The notes below the pieces were generated by a model that saw nothing but the letters and a program-made list of their open reading frames with translations, had not been told where the DNA came from and did no database searches. A program made the position numbers and the translations under genes. A stretch of DNA of 35,465 nt from Bacillus xiamenensis (GTDB lineage Bacteria; Bacillota; Bacilli; Bacillales; Bacillaceae). Each line of letters starts with the position of its first letter. Position 1 is the stretch's first letter. Location of the stretch: NCBI RefSeq assembly GCF_000300535.1, contig NZ_AMSH01000033.1, positions 1-35,465 on the forward strand. Direction: 5' to 3'. Below, piece by piece: positions 25,314 through 32,756 of the stretch.

Positions 25314-25320
25314 TTCAACA

Positions 25321-25341
25321 CCAGCGGCAGCAAGCCGCTGG
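25321..25341. terminator. Hairpin after comK
   Basis: Perfect 8-bp stem CCAGCGGC / GCCGCTGG with loop AGCAA, 8 bases past the comK stop. Only a weak T-run follows, so termination is likely but not assured. Confidence 0.5.
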
Positions 25342-25402
25342 ACTTCTTCACCTGCCATACTTCGCACATCGTCATTTCTTTTTCAACGAAAAAACAATTG
25401 AT

Positions 25403-25446
25403 TATCATATAAAAAATTATATAATTTAATCATATCATATAAAAAA
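25403..25446. repeat. Direct repeat upstream of the YheO-type regulator
   Basis: TATCATATAAAAAA occurs at 25403-25416 and 25433-25446, 30 bp apart, in a very AT-rich tract. It may be a promoter or binding-site region for the operon that starts at 25606. Confidence 0.35.
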
Positions 25447-25458
25447 ATATATATTTTG

Positions 25459-25584
25459 ATGAAGGTACGAATCATTCTGAATCACATATGTCCTGTGGTC
25501 AATCTTCATGAAAAAGCATACCTCATTCAAGATGGTGAAGTAGTAGAAGAGTTTGCGATTGCCAGTAAAGGGAAACTACAATAG
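25459..25584 (+). CDS. Small ORF of 41 residues, possible gene fragment
   Basis: An open frame of 41 residues ending 21 bases before the regulator gene. It reads like the C-terminal end of a larger protein (EKAYLIQDGEVVEEFAIA) and no ribosome site precedes its ATG. It may be the 3' end of a deleted gene, or simply chance. I do not recognise the family. Confidence 0.25.
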   Translation: MKVRIILNHICPVVNLHEKAYLIQDGEVVEEFAIASKGKLQ

Positions 25585-25605
25585 AGCAACAATGGAGTGA
25601 AAGAA

Positions 25606-26277
25606 ATGTCAGAAGTGAAACATCAATTAAACCATTACATTCCGATTGCAAAAACGATTGCGCATATGTTTGGCTCTTCTTGTGAAGTGGTCATTCATGA
25701 TTTGACCCAGCCGCAATCGTCCGTCATCTTTACGATCAATCATCATGTCACAGGGAGAGCGGTCGGACAATCGTTTGACCATCTAGTAAAAGAGGTGCTC
25801 TTATCGGACGAATTTGATGAAGATTACTTGGCAGGCTATGAAATAAAAACAGAAGATGCAAGAACCATTAAAGCATCTACAACACTGCTTCGTGATGACA
25901 AAGACCAGGTGATCGGGGCGCTTTGCATCAACTACGATATGAGTACAGTAAGTCATGTAAAAGAATTAATCGACAAGCTTGTCCCTGGATTAGCAAAAGA
26001 GGTGCCTGCCGCATCGCCAAAGAAAAGCAAAGATACGCTGCAAAGTGTAGATGAAATTGCAGATCGTCTTATTGAGCAGATCATTTCTCATCAAAAAGGC
26101 TCATTAAAAAAGCGGCAAGAAAAAATTGAACTGATTCGTTTTATGGATGAGAAAGGCATCTTTCTCATGAAAGGATCAGTGGATAAAGTAGCGGAGCGGT
26201 TAGGTATATCGAAGGTCACGGTTTATAGCTACTTAGACGAATTGAAGAAAATGAAAGAATCAGAGGAAACATCGTAA
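25606..26277 (+). CDS. YheO-type PAS/HTH transcriptional regulator
   Basis: 223 residues from ATG 25606, with GGAG 8 bases upstream; the GTG at 25597 overlaps the ribosome site. The N-terminal PAS-like YheO domain (about 5-120) contains VIHDLTQPQSS and VIGALCINYD; a C-terminal helix-turn-helix (about 165-215) has GISKVTVYSYLDEL. Relatives control small amino-acid-degrading enzymes, for example diaminopropionate ammonia-lyase. The next gene starts 24 bases on, a threonine-synthase-like PLP enzyme, so this regulator probably senses its substrate. Not in the B. subtilis comK region. Confidence 0.85.
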   Translation: MSEVKHQLNHYIPIAKTIAHMFGSSCEVVIHDLTQPQSSVIFTINHHVTGRAVGQSFDHLVKEVLLSDEFDEDYLAGYEIKTEDARTIKASTTLLRDDKDQVIGALCINYDMSTVSHVKELIDKLVPGLAKEVPAASPKKSKDTLQSVDEIADRLIEQIISHQKGSLKKRQEKIELIRFMDEKGIFLMKGSVDKVAERLGISKVTVYSYLDELKKMKESEETS

Positions 26278-26301
26278 ATCAAATCGAATAGGGGGATGGC
26301 T

Positions 26302-27411
26302 ATGCTAAAAGAAACCTATGTTTGCACCTCATGTGAGACAGCCTATCCAAGTACACCTGATATTTGGAAATGCCCGTGCGGCGGTCTTTTGAAAATAGAG
26401 TGGGAGAAACCAGCGTTTTCAAAAAAAGAGATTCAAAGTGAGTTACCTGGAATGTGGAGATATGAAAGGGCACTGCCTTTTCATTCGCGATGTAGTGTGT
26501 GGGAAGAGGTCACTATGGGTGAAGGATATACGCCGCTTGTGCCGTTATCACAAGATGATCCTCACACATTTGTGAAAGTAGATTACATGATGCCTACGCT
26601 TTCTTTTAAAGACCGAGGAGCAGCTGTCCTGATCGCAAAAGCAAAAGAATGGGGCGTCAAAAAGGTAATCGCTGACAGCAGTGGAAACGCCGGTACTTCT
26701 ATTGCCGCCTATGCGAAGCGTGCTCAAATTGAATGTGATATCTTTTTAGGGACATCCACTTCACCGAAAAAAGTCGCTCAAATAAGCGCACATGGAGCGA
26801 ATATTCGTATGGTTGATGGAACGAGGGAGGATGTGGCAAAGGCAGCGCAGTTGGCAGTTCAGCAAGAGGGAACGTTTTATGCCAGTCATGTGTTTAATCC
26901 TTACTTTTATGAAGGAACGAAAACATACGCTTACGAAATGTGGGAACAGCTTAGCCGCGTGCCGGATACGTTAATCATTCCTGCAGGCAACGGCACACTT
27001 CTATTAGGCGTTTACCAAGGTTTCTGTGAACTATTAGCGGAAGGTCTCATTGAGACATTGCCGAAAATCGTCGCGGTGCAAGCAGAAAACTGTGCCCCGC
27101 TTGCCGAAGCTTTTTATGAGCAGCGTCTTGAGAAAGTGTCGGTTCAAAATAAAGGAACGATAGCTGAAGGCATTGCCATTGCAGCACCTGAACGTGCAGC
27201 ACAAATCCTTCACGCCACGAAGCAGACAAATGGGTATATTTTGACCGTGAATGAGCAAGAGATTAAGGGCGCACACACAGCACTAGCAGCGAAAGGGTTC
27301 TACGTTGAACCAACCACAGCAGCCAATTATGCTGGCTTTTTGAAGCACCGAAGAATGGCACATGAACGGATTGTGCTGCCGCTATGCGGAGCGGGATTAA
27401 AAGCCATTTAA
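26302..27411 (+). CDS. Threonine-synthase-like PLP-dependent enzyme
   Basis: 369 residues, fold-type II PLP enzyme. N-terminal zinc ribbon has CTSC (Cys8, Cys11) and CPC (Cys24, Cys26), as in many threonine synthases. The cofactor lysine is Lys103 in SFKDRG; SSGNAGTS and the glycine-rich phosphate loop PAGNGTLLLG follow. Start is ATG 26302, 6 bases after AGGGGG; the ATG at 26296 is too close to it. It sits behind a YheO-type regulator and in front of a cupin pseudogene, away from hom-thrB, so biosynthetic threonine synthesis is unlikely to be its role; an amino-acid lyase or beta-replacement is more plausible. The actual substrate is unknown. Confidence 0.8.
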   Translation: MLKETYVCTSCETAYPSTPDIWKCPCGGLLKIEWEKPAFSKKEIQSELPGMWRYERALPFHSRCSVWEEVTMGEGYTPLVPLSQDDPHTFVKVDYMMPTLSFKDRGAAVLIAKAKEWGVKKVIADSSGNAGTSIAAYAKRAQIECDIFLGTSTSPKKVAQISAHGANIRMVDGTREDVAKAAQLAVQQEGTFYASHVFNPYFYEGTKTYAYEMWEQLSRVPDTLIIPAGNGTLLLGVYQGFCELLAEGLIETLPKIVAVQAENCAPLAEAFYEQRLEKVSVQNKGTIAEGIAIAAPERAAQILHATKQTNGYILTVNEQEIKGAHTALAAKGFYVEPTTAANYAGFLKHRRMAHERIVLPLCGAGLKAI

Positions 27412-27432
27412 ATTCAAAAGGGGAATCACTAA

Positions 27433-27760
27433 TTGAAATCCATTCATCTAAAGGACATTTACATAGCACTGGTCATCGCTGAAATGAATGATGTGCAATG
27501 AAAATATAAGGGGAATTCGTTTGGCATCAGCATGATCACACGGACGAAGTATTTCTCGTCATTGAAGGTGAGATGGAAATTGAGTTTAGAGATGGCAAGG
27601 TTGAACTGAATGCAGGAGACTTGTATGTGATGCTTAAAAGGAAAAGAGCACAAACCGTTCGCACAGGAAAAATGTCATGTCATGCTGGTTGGACCGCGGG
27701 GAGTTGTCAATACGGGAGATACTTCATCTGAACTGACAGCAGAAAACGATGTGTGGATAT
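27433..27760 (+). pseudogene. Decayed cupin-domain gene
   Basis: A TTG start follows AAAAGGGG, 22 bases after the PLP enzyme. The N-terminus (LKSIHLKDIY) is followed by an internal deletion; the frame then shifts by about -1 near 27498. The core reappears in another frame: [30 protein letters not shown] and GDLYV, with an in-frame TAA just before. A second shift (extra A near 27638) restores [10 protein letters not shown] and [20 protein letters not shown]. The usual stop after this tail is lost. At least two frameshifts, one nonsense codon and a deletion make this a dead gene that was once the last of the operon. Confidence 0.8.
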
Positions 27761-27769
27761 CACGCAAAA

Positions 27770-27797
27770 GGAAAAGGCGCCGAAAGGGGTCTTTTTT
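27770..27797 (+). terminator. Terminator of the YheO/PLP/cupin operon
   Basis: AAAGGCGCC / GGGGTCTTT hairpin with a GAAA loop and one mismatch, then TTTTTT. Confidence 0.5.
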
Positions 27798-28030
27798 ATT
27801 TCAGAAAAAAGGACGAGATTGAAACCATACGTGCGTCTCTCGTCGTCTATTGACTGTATCAACATGAAATGTGAACCATTAGAAGGATTTTCATTCATTT
27901 CCTCACAAATCACAGAAGTGATACAGGCGGTCTGTTACAATAAAAAGAAGTCATTTCTTGTAATGTGTTCGTATGAGGTAAAAGATGATTATTTTTGACC
28001 GATATGAACGAATGGGAATAGAAATGGAGG
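27798..28030. other. Non-coding gap before the lipoprotein gene
   Basis: No convincing gene. A 7-bp inverted repeat GACGAGA ... TCTCGTC lies near 27812-27843. Short open frames here lack ribosome sites. Confidence 0.4.
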
Positions 28031-28036
28031 CTCTGT

Positions 28037-28519
28037 ATGAAAAAACGATGGCATTTGATGCTGCTATTTACCATGACAGTGACACTACTCACAGCCTGTA
28101 ATCAAGCAGGTCAGCCGCCTTCAAAACAAAACACAACAGAAGACACGTATGAACAATGGGTTCAGCGTTATATGGATGAGTTAAATGAAGCCTATGAAAA
28201 CATGACCGATCAATTTATTTCAGACGGACATGGGAAAATCCAAGCAAATGAAAAATTGAGAAAAGCGACGAAAGCATTTGATCGTGTGATTCAAAAAGGA
28301 CTTGCTCATCAAGAAGTTCCAGCTGCGTATAAAAAGGCTGACAAACAATTAAAGACAGGCCTTGCTTCATTTGAAAAAGGAATTGACAAGGTGGAGCAGT
28401 TGTTGAAGCACCCCGATCAAGAAAAGTTGTTTATGTCAGCAACCCAGCATTTTCAAGATGGATTGCAAGAGACAGCCTCATATATTGAAGAAGTGGGGAA
28501 CATTCAGCAATCACGTTAA
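28037..28519 (+). CDS. Lipoprotein of unknown function
   Basis: 160 residues with a lipoprotein signal peptide and lipobox LLTAC (Cys21), so it is anchored at the outer face of the membrane. After the linker rich in Gln, Ser, Thr the protein is almost entirely helical with many Lys, Glu and Gln residues. TGGAGG lies 6 bases before the ATG. I do not recognise a named family. Convergent with the MocR gene through a terminator. Confidence 0.7.
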   Translation: MKKRWHLMLLFTMTVTLLTACNQAGQPPSKQNTTEDTYEQWVQRYMDELNEAYENMTDQFISDGHGKIQANEKLRKATKAFDRVIQKGLAHQEVPAAYKKADKQLKTGLASFEKGIDKVEQLLKHPDQEKLFMSATQHFQDGLQETASYIEEVGNIQQSR

Positions 28520-28552
28520 AAAGACCCGGAAGTCAATCTTCCAGGTCTTTTT
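28520..28552. terminator. Convergent terminator of the lipoprotein and MocR genes
   Basis: AAAGACCCGGAAG with CTTCCAGGTCTTT around TCAAT, one C-A mismatch, then T-run on each strand. Confidence 0.85.
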
Positions 28553-29990
28553 AGATGCAAAATGTTTGCTTTAACCGGCGCACGCCTTCTTGGATCATGT
28601 CTTCATCCGTACAGGCAAAACCAAGCAGCAATCCTTTTCTTTCGCTTTCATAGCAATAGGGGCTTAATGGATAAATGCCGACGCCCGCTGCTTTTGCTGC
28701 CTCAATACTGCCTTTTTCATCAAAGTCTGGTGTTCCTTCTAAAAATACATGAAGACCTGTATCGGTTCCATATAAATGGAAGTGTTTGTCAAAGTGATGT
28801 GTCAAAAGGGCATGCATCATGGCGGCCTGCCGCTTTTTATACACCTGTCTCATTCGTCTGACATATCGGTTGAATTCTCCTTCTCGGAAAAAAGAAGCAA
28901 GTGTGATTTGCTCCATGATCGGCAGCTGTCTTTGAATAAGCGATTGCAGTGCAGCGATTTCTTTGACGACAGCTTGAGAGCCGATAATTGCGGCAAGACG
29001 GATGCCTGGTGCGAGCACCTTTGAAAAACTTAATATATAGATCACATGGTCTGGTGCTTCTGAAAATAAGGAAGGAAGCGGCCCGCCATGATAACGATAA
29101 TCCCCATCAAAATCATCCTCTAATATATAAGATTGATGTTTGACAGCAAACTGCAGCAGTTGCTGTCTTCTATTGACGCTCATACAGACGCCGGTTGGAC
29201 GCTGATGTGAGGGCGTCACAGCGATTAGCTTTGTACGTTCTGGCAATGTATCCACGATCATTCCTTCTTCATCTACAGCAGCAGGATGAATGTTCATTTC
29301 ACGATGTAAAAAAGAAAGTCTTGCTCCGGGAAAACCAGGATCTTCAACAGCCACCATATCCCCCTTTTTGAGCAGTACTTGTGAAATTAAGTCAATGGCT
29401 TGCTGCGTGCCCCCTGTTAACACCATTTGATCTTCTTCTATCTCGATGCCTCGTTCAACAGATAAGTATTGGCGAATTTCTGAGCGCACTTCCCATAATC
29501 CATGCGGAGAGGAATAGCCCCAATCTTTCATATCTAAGCGCTGTAATGCTTTTAGAAGCGAGCGTTTCCAAATGTTTTGAAAATGTTCGTCGATGGCTGG
29601 TTCTTGATGGCGAAAGTCAATCTCAAGCTTCTCATGAAATTGATTGGCCGATAGCCAGTGATCCATTTGTTTTTCAGCCTCGTCAAAGTGAGGTCTAACT
29701 GGAAGCGCAAAAGGCGGTTCGCTTTGACGGGGAGGAGAAGCTGCGTATTGATCACTTGAAATGACCTTTGTCCCGCCTCTTCTAGAGGTGCTCACATAGC
29801 CTCTTGCCAGCAGTTCATCATAGGCGAGCTGTACGGTTGATCTTGATACGTTGAGCTCCTGTGCCAACACTCGCGATGGCGTTAACTGATCATCAGGATT
29901 CAGTGTTTTTGTATGAATTTTTTGAATGATACCAGTGACGATTTGCTGCCAGAGCGGGGTAGAGCTTGAGCGGTCTAAATGAATATACAC
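28551..29990 (-). CDS. MocR/PdxR-type GntR regulator with aminotransferase domain
   Basis: 479 residues. An N-terminal GntR winged helix (about 10-75, with NVSRSTVQLAYDEL at 47-60) is fused to a fold-type I aminotransferase domain that binds PLP through Lys324 (SFSKVLAPGIRL) with EDDFDGDY near 291. Such proteins sense PLP or an amine rather than transaminating. GTG start at 29990 with GGGAGAAGG upstream. It is divergent from an MFS exporter, the usual target of this family, with matching ACTGGT repeats between them. Closest general types are YcxD-like proteins. Confidence 0.87.
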   Translation of the reverse strand: MYIHLDRSSSTPLWQQIVTGIIQKIHTKTLNPDDQLTPSRVLAQELNVSRSTVQLAYDELLARGYVSTSRRGGTKVISSDQYAASPPRQSEPPFALPVRPHFDEAEKQMDHWLSANQFHEKLEIDFRHQEPAIDEHFQNIWKRSLLKALQRLDMKDWGYSSPHGLWEVRSEIRQYLSVERGIEIEEDQMVLTGGTQQAIDLISQVLLKKGDMVAVEDPGFPGARLSFLHREMNIHPAAVDEEGMIVDTLPERTKLIAVTPSHQRPTGVCMSVNRRQQLLQFAVKHQSYILEDDFDGDYRYHGGPLPSLFSEAPDHVIYILSFSKVLAPGIRLAAIIGSQAVVKEIAALQSLIQRQLPIMEQITLASFFREGEFNRYVRRMRQVYKKRQAAMMHALLTHHFDKHFHLYGTDTGLHVFLEGTPDFDEKGSIEAAKAAGVGIYPLSPYCYESERKGLLLGFACTDEDMIQEGVRRLKQTFCI

Positions 29991-30046
29991 GGTGCACCTT
30001 CTCCCTTACTTTTAGGTCATCCTATCATGATGACATGAGATTTTGG

Positions 30047-30108
30047 ACTGGTCAATAGAGTGATTTTTGGATGTAGGAAGAAATCCAAATGGTGTGTACA
30101 CTGGTTCA
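30047..30108. promoter_or_regulatory. Candidate MocR-regulator operator (direct repeats)
   Basis: ACTGGTCA (30047-30054) and ACTGGTTCA (30100-30108), 53 bp start to start, about five helical turns. TTGACC on the minus strand overlaps the left copy and could be the regulator's own -35. A GTGTACAC palindrome lies beside the right copy. MocR proteins characteristically bind spaced direct repeats. Confidence 0.45.
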
Positions 30109-30135
30109 TATCATTTACAAAGAGGAGAGAGTCCA

Positions 30136-31305
30136 ATGATTCCTGCATCAAAAGAAGAAACAGCCCATCTATCCATGGTGCCGTTTATGATTGTTTTATT
30201 TGGCCTTTTCATGATTACGGCTGCTGTGAACCTGCAAGTGCCTCTTTATACGGCGTATGCAGACCAAGCAGGATACGGAAAGGCGGCTACTGCCCTTGTA
30301 TTTGCCGCATATGTATTCGGACTTATACCGGTATTGCTGTTACTTGGCGGCATATCAGACCGGGCTGGACGGAAGCCGATTTTATTGGTCGCACTCTGCT
30401 TCTCGTTATGTGCCACTCTTTTGATGATCGTGGAGCCGACCATTCAAATGCTTTTTGCAGCCCGGCTGCTCCAAGGAGTGGGGCTTGGCTTAAGTGTTGG
30501 AACATGCACGGCCTACTTGATTGCTTTATACCCAGAGAAATCAAGCTGGATTCCAACTTTTATCGCACTATGTAGTTCTGTTGGGTTTGGGGGAGGTGCT
30601 CTTTTTACAGCGATACTTTCCTTTCAACATGTGTCGCTGACGCCGCTTAGTTATTGGGGTGTGTTGGTCTTTTTCATCCTGACGATTGTTGGTGTATTCT
30701 TTTTTGTGCCGCCTGTCCAAGGAGATGCGGGCAAACCGTTAATGAACATGCCAAGGTTTCCAAAAGGGACAATGCTGGCGAACTTAGCCATTGCCATTGC
30801 ATGGTCTGTGTGCGGTCTCATCATTTCTATTTTGCCAGCACAGCTTAAACTAAATGGCTATGAATTGTGGGTAGGACCGGCGCTGTTTTTTATTAATATA
30901 GCAGGTGTCCTGATGCAGCCATTTGTTCGCAAGATGAATAGCAGCGCAGCGCTCAGGATAGGGTTTATTTGTCTTCCATGTGGATATGGTTTGTTGTTAT
31001 TCGGTGCAAATGGCGGATCCATCCTCCTTGTGCTTGCTGGAACTCTTTTGGCGGGCACTGCTTGCTATGGATTTACTTACTTAGGGGGCTTGCAGCTCAT
31101 TGTCGAACAAGGGAAGAAGGAAGCGGCTAGAGCCGTTGCAGGGTATTACTTGTTTGCGTATCTAGGTCTTGGCATACCGAGTGTGTTTGTTGGTCTCTTT
31201 GCTGATATTTACGGTACTCAGACGGTGTTAACCCTCTTTTTCTTGATCGTTTTTGCAGCTTGCCTCATCCTGTCGACCTTAGGGTTCAGGCAGAATCAAG
31301 CGTGA
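30136..31305 (+). CDS. MFS transporter
   Basis: 389 residues from ATG 30136, with AGAGGAG upstream; the longer frame from 30067 has no ribosome site. Twelve hydrophobic segments are visible, with the usual loop motif DRAGRKP near 75 and a mid-protein cytoplasmic loop. No specificity can be read. Divergent from a MocR-type regulator, as is common for transporters of amines, amino acids or drugs. Confidence 0.85.
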   Translation: MIPASKEETAHLSMVPFMIVLFGLFMITAAVNLQVPLYTAYADQAGYGKAATALVFAAYVFGLIPVLLLLGGISDRAGRKPILLVALCFSLCATLLMIVEPTIQMLFAARLLQGVGLGLSVGTCTAYLIALYPEKSSWIPTFIALCSSVGFGGGALFTAILSFQHVSLTPLSYWGVLVFFILTIVGVFFFVPPVQGDAGKPLMNMPRFPKGTMLANLAIAIAWSVCGLIISILPAQLKLNGYELWVGPALFFINIAGVLMQPFVRKMNSSAALRIGFICLPCGYGLLLFGANGGSILLVLAGTLLAGTACYGFTYLGGLQLIVEQGKKEAARAVAGYYLFAYLGLGIPSVFVGLFADIYGTQTVLTLFFLIVFAACLILSTLGFRQNQA

Positions 31306-31368
31306 GAGGTCTTCTTTCTCTTTCCCATCCCTTTCGTTTAAAATAAAGGCAGGAGAGGGGGAGATGAT

Positions 31369-31647
31369 ATGAAAAAAGTACAGCTGGATGGTGCGATGTG
31401 CAGATCGCAGGAGGCGCTTCATGATCAATTAAAAACAGTCTTGCAGCTACCTGACCATTACGGGAAAAATCTTGATGCGCTTTGGGACTGTTTAACAGGA
31501 GAAGTGAGTCTTCCTGTAGAGCTTACATGGATCAATTATCAGGCAAGCAAAGACGAGCTTGGCGATTATGCAGAGAGCATGAGGCAGTTATTTCAAGAAG
31601 CAGAAGAGGAACTAAAGGGGCAATTCCAATTGAACATTCAATCATAA
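31369..31647 (+). CDS. Barstar-family ribonuclease inhibitor
   Basis: 92 residues, the size of barstar (89-90). The barnase-binding helix is clear: YGKNLDALWDCLTG, with Tyr31, Asn34, Asp36, Trp39 and Asp40 matching barstar Tyr29, Asn33, Asp35, Trp38 and Asp39, and Glu77 corresponding to Glu76. Barstar Trp44 is replaced by Glu. It protects the cytoplasm from an intracellular or imported barnase-type RNase such as binase of B. pumilus. No barnase gene lies in this window. ATG with a purine-rich ribosome site. Followed by a terminator. I am sure of the family; the target RNase is inferred. Confidence 0.9.
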   Translation: MKKVQLDGAMCRSQEALHDQLKTVLQLPDHYGKNLDALWDCLTGEVSLPVELTWINYQASKDELGDYAESMRQLFQEAEEELKGQFQLNIQS

Positions 31648-31677
31648 AAAACAGCTGATTCTGAAGGCTGTTTTTTT
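31645..31677 (+). terminator. Terminator of barstar gene
   Basis: AAAACAGC with GCTGTTTT, loop of 11, T-run on the plus strand. Confidence 0.8.
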
Positions 31678-31707
31678 GTGTAAATGAAATCGTTTCTCAT
31701 TCTACTA

Positions 31708-31735
31708 TTGAATATTTCACTAAATATGATAATAT
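31708..31735 (+). promoter_or_regulatory. Candidate promoter of the siderophore-uptake operon
   Basis: TTGAAT (31708-31713), 16-bp spacer, TAATAT (31730-31735). Predicted start near 31742, just before the Fur box. Confidence 0.55.
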
Positions 31736-31753
31736 ATGAACTGTCGCTTAATT

Positions 31754-31772
31754 GATAATGATAATCATTTGT
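31754..31772. promoter_or_regulatory. Fur box
   Basis: GATAATGATAATCATTTGT agrees with the 19-bp Fur consensus (GATAATGATAATCATTATC) at the first 16 positions. It lies downstream of the predicted transcript start, so iron-replete repression is expected. Confidence 0.85.
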
Positions 31773-31805
31773 GACGGAGCGCTTGATAGAAAGTGAGAAA
31801 CCTGT

Positions 31806-32756
31806 ATGAAGTTGTACCAATTAAGTTTGTTGTTTGTGTGTTTGGCATGTGCGTCACTGTTTGTCGGTGTACAGGATCTGTCTATTTTACAGTTGTTTCA
31901 TCTAACAGATGAACAAGTGCAAACCTTATTATCAAGCCGCATCCCGCGGTTGATGAGTATTGTGCTTGCTGGCATGAGTCTGAGCATATGCGGCTTTATT
32001 ATGCAAAGCATGACGAGAAATAAATTTGTATCTCCAACCACTGCAGGAACAATGGATTGGGCCAAGCTTGGGATCTTGGTCGCCATGCTTGTTTTTACAC
32101 AGGCAAGCCCGCTAATGAAAATGGCTATCGCTTTTCTATTTACTTTAGCCGGTAATCTATTATTCTTAAAAATTTTGCGCCATATTAAGGTGAACGATAC
32201 GATCTATGTACCGTTAGTCGGCTTAATGTTTGGCGGGATTATTAGTTCCATCTCCACGTTTATCGCCTATAAATATGATCTGATTCAAAACGTATCAGCA
32301 TGGCTGCAAGGGGATTTTTCTCTTATTGTTCAGGGGCGTTATGAGCTGCTCTATGTGAGTGTTCCGCTATTGATCATTGCGTATGTATATGCGGACCGTT
32401 TTACAGTGGCTGGTATGGGCGAGAGCTTTGCCGTCAATTTAGGTTTAACGTATAAACGTGTGATGGCAGTTGGTTTGGTGATCGTTTCGATGATTACTTC
32501 TGTCACGATTTTAACTGTGGGTATGCTGCCATTCCTCGGCTTAATCATTCCTAATATTGTATCGATCTACCGAGGGGATCATCTGAAAAAGAGTCTGCCG
32601 CATACGGCTTTACTAGGTGCCATTTTTGTGCTCATCTGTGACGTACTCGGACGGGTGATCATTTATCCATATGAAATTTCTGTCGGGCTCATGGTCGGCA
32701 TCATTGGAAGTGCGATCTTCCTGTACATGTTATTAAGGAGGAAGCGCTATGCATAA
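31806..32756 (+). CDS. yclN: Petrobactin-type ferric siderophore ABC transporter permease YclN
   Basis: FecCD-family permease, 316 residues, about nine membrane helices, the same length as B. subtilis YclN (FpbN). The GMLPFLGLIIPNIV region near 239-252 is the usual ATPase-coupling stretch. First gene of a four-gene operon behind a Fur box. It overlaps the next gene by 8 bases. Pairs with YclO to make the membrane channel for Fe-petrobactin uptake. Confidence 0.9.
   Translation: MKLYQLSLLFVCLACASLFVGVQDLSILQLFHLTDEQVQTLLSSRIPRLMSIVLAGMSLSICGFIMQSMTRNKFVSPTTAGTMDWAKLGILVAMLVFTQASPLMKMAIAFLFTLAGNLLFLKILRHIKVNDTIYVPLVGLMFGGIISSISTFIAYKYDLIQNVSAWLQGDFSLIVQGRYELLYVSVPLLIIAYVYADRFTVAGMGESFAVNLGLTYKRVMAVGLVIVSMITSVTILTVGMLPFLGLIIPNIVSIYRGDHLKKSLPHTALLGAIFVLICDVLGRVIIYPYEISVGLMVGIIGSAIFLYMLLRRKRYA

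Noticed and set aside
27753-27998. An 81-residue frame after the cupin pseudogene
   Set aside because: No ribosome site, runs through the terminator hairpin, no domain recognised.
30060-30575. A 171-residue plus-strand frame overlapping the MFS gene
   Set aside because: Out of frame with the transporter that has clear membrane segments and a ribosome site; composition is cysteine-rich as in shadow frames.
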